Assembly: GCA_036939755.1 (NCBI GenBank)
Contig: JALLAZ010000292.1
Span: 1-17,445, forward strand
Reading direction: 5' to 3'
Source: Stephanodiscus triporus
Lineage: Eukaryota > Bacillariophyta > Thalassiosirophyceae > Thalassiosirales > Thalassiosiraceae
DNA length: 17,445 bases
The notes under the pieces were generated by a model. That model was not told the DNA's origin and searched no databases. It saw nothing but the letters and a program-made list of their open reading frames with translations. The translations under genes were made by a program, and so were the position numbers. Of this stretch, positions 17,127-17,445 are shown piece after piece; positions within the stretch are counted from its first letter, which is position 1, and each line of letters starts with the position of its first letter.

Positions 17127-17445
17127 GCTCTATGAAATGTGCGCGCCCAAAGGATTTCTTTGACCTACAGATCACACCGGCATTCTTCAGTTGGATGACG
17201 CTCACGACAAATTGCCGTGCCACTGCGGACGGAGCCGGATCAGGCATGGGGGAGTTCAGTGACTTTGTCCCTTTTGATGATGCTGAAATGTATCATTTTT
17301 TTTGTGTCCTATTTGCCAACGGGCTTTCGCCCAAACTACGTGTCAATTACTGGTTTGAAACAGCGGAAAGGTTTCCACTGTTTGGAAATAACCTTGTCTC
17401 GAAAGTAATGACAAAGAAGGTGAGCGTGTCGGGCAAGATTATTCG
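17126..17445 (+). CDS. piggyBac-like transposase, start of DDE_Tnp_1_7 (PGBD) domain, partial
   Basis: The frame offset by two bases from the upstream part is open to the window end. It reads GSMKCARPKDFFDLQITPAF, a TADGAGSG motif, FSDFVPFDDAEMYHFFCVLF, ANGLSPKLRVNYWFETAERF and PLFGNNLVSKVM. This matches the opening of PGBD domains: an acidic 'hxxFhGhhhxxGhxxxP' helix region, then YW and PLFGN...KVM. The DDE catalytic aspartates would lie beyond the window. Joining requires loss of two bases, or gain of one, in the AAAAGAGGATA stretch at 17115-17125; loss of one AG of AGAG would do it. An ATG at 17132 could serve an independent product. The copy is probably inactive if the shift is real. Confidence 0.7.

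Overview
The window looks like nuclear DNA from a centric diatom, probably of the Thalassiosirales. Four things point that way: BspA-type LRR and RINGv/TPR proteins in the style of the families expanded in Thalassiosira; a plastid S2P protease whose presequence is a signal peptide followed by a -FAP cleavage motif; short GT-AG introns; and many trinucleotide tracts inside coding sequence giving Asp, Ser, Pro, Gly or Lys runs. The assignment comes from sequence style and remembered families, not from a database search.

Layout. (1) <1-1641, minus: C-terminally incomplete LRR protein with an N-terminal calpain-domain-III-like module. (2) 1957-3712, plus: unrecognised, probably secreted protein whose frame is broken by a 23-G run. 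(3) 3765-4907, minus: decayed RINGv zinc finger/TPR gene with at least four lesions. (4) 5046-7211, plus: 721-aa unrecognised protein with a mitochondrial-type presequence. (5) 7628-8413, minus: STI1/DP-repeat protein with a signal peptide and one intron. (6) 8780-11081, plus: HSP70 with two introns and no EEVD tail. (7) 11361-12025, minus: Gly-rich unrecognised protein with one probable 62-bp intron. (8) 12420-12809: a ~390-bp non-autonomous element with ~55-bp terminal inverted repeats. (9) 13235-15542, minus: plastid EGY-type site-2 protease with one intron. (10) 15543-16106: a gene-free stretch crowded with perfect inverted repeats. (11) 16107-17445+, plus: a piggyBac-like transposase split by a frameshift and running off the window.

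How the genes relate. The clearest functional grouping is the divergent pair of a DP-repeat co-chaperone-like gene and an HSP70 gene. They share a 366-bp promoter region with a near-perfect 24-bp palindrome almost exactly at its midpoint, and its arms form an inverted pair of CCAAT boxes. The two products seem bound for different compartments (secretory or plastid versus cytosol), so shared regulation is better supported than physical partnership. The rest is a mix of housekeeping genes (EGY protease, HSP70), lineage-expanded repeat proteins and mobile DNA. No gene cluster resembling a defence or biosynthetic system was seen.
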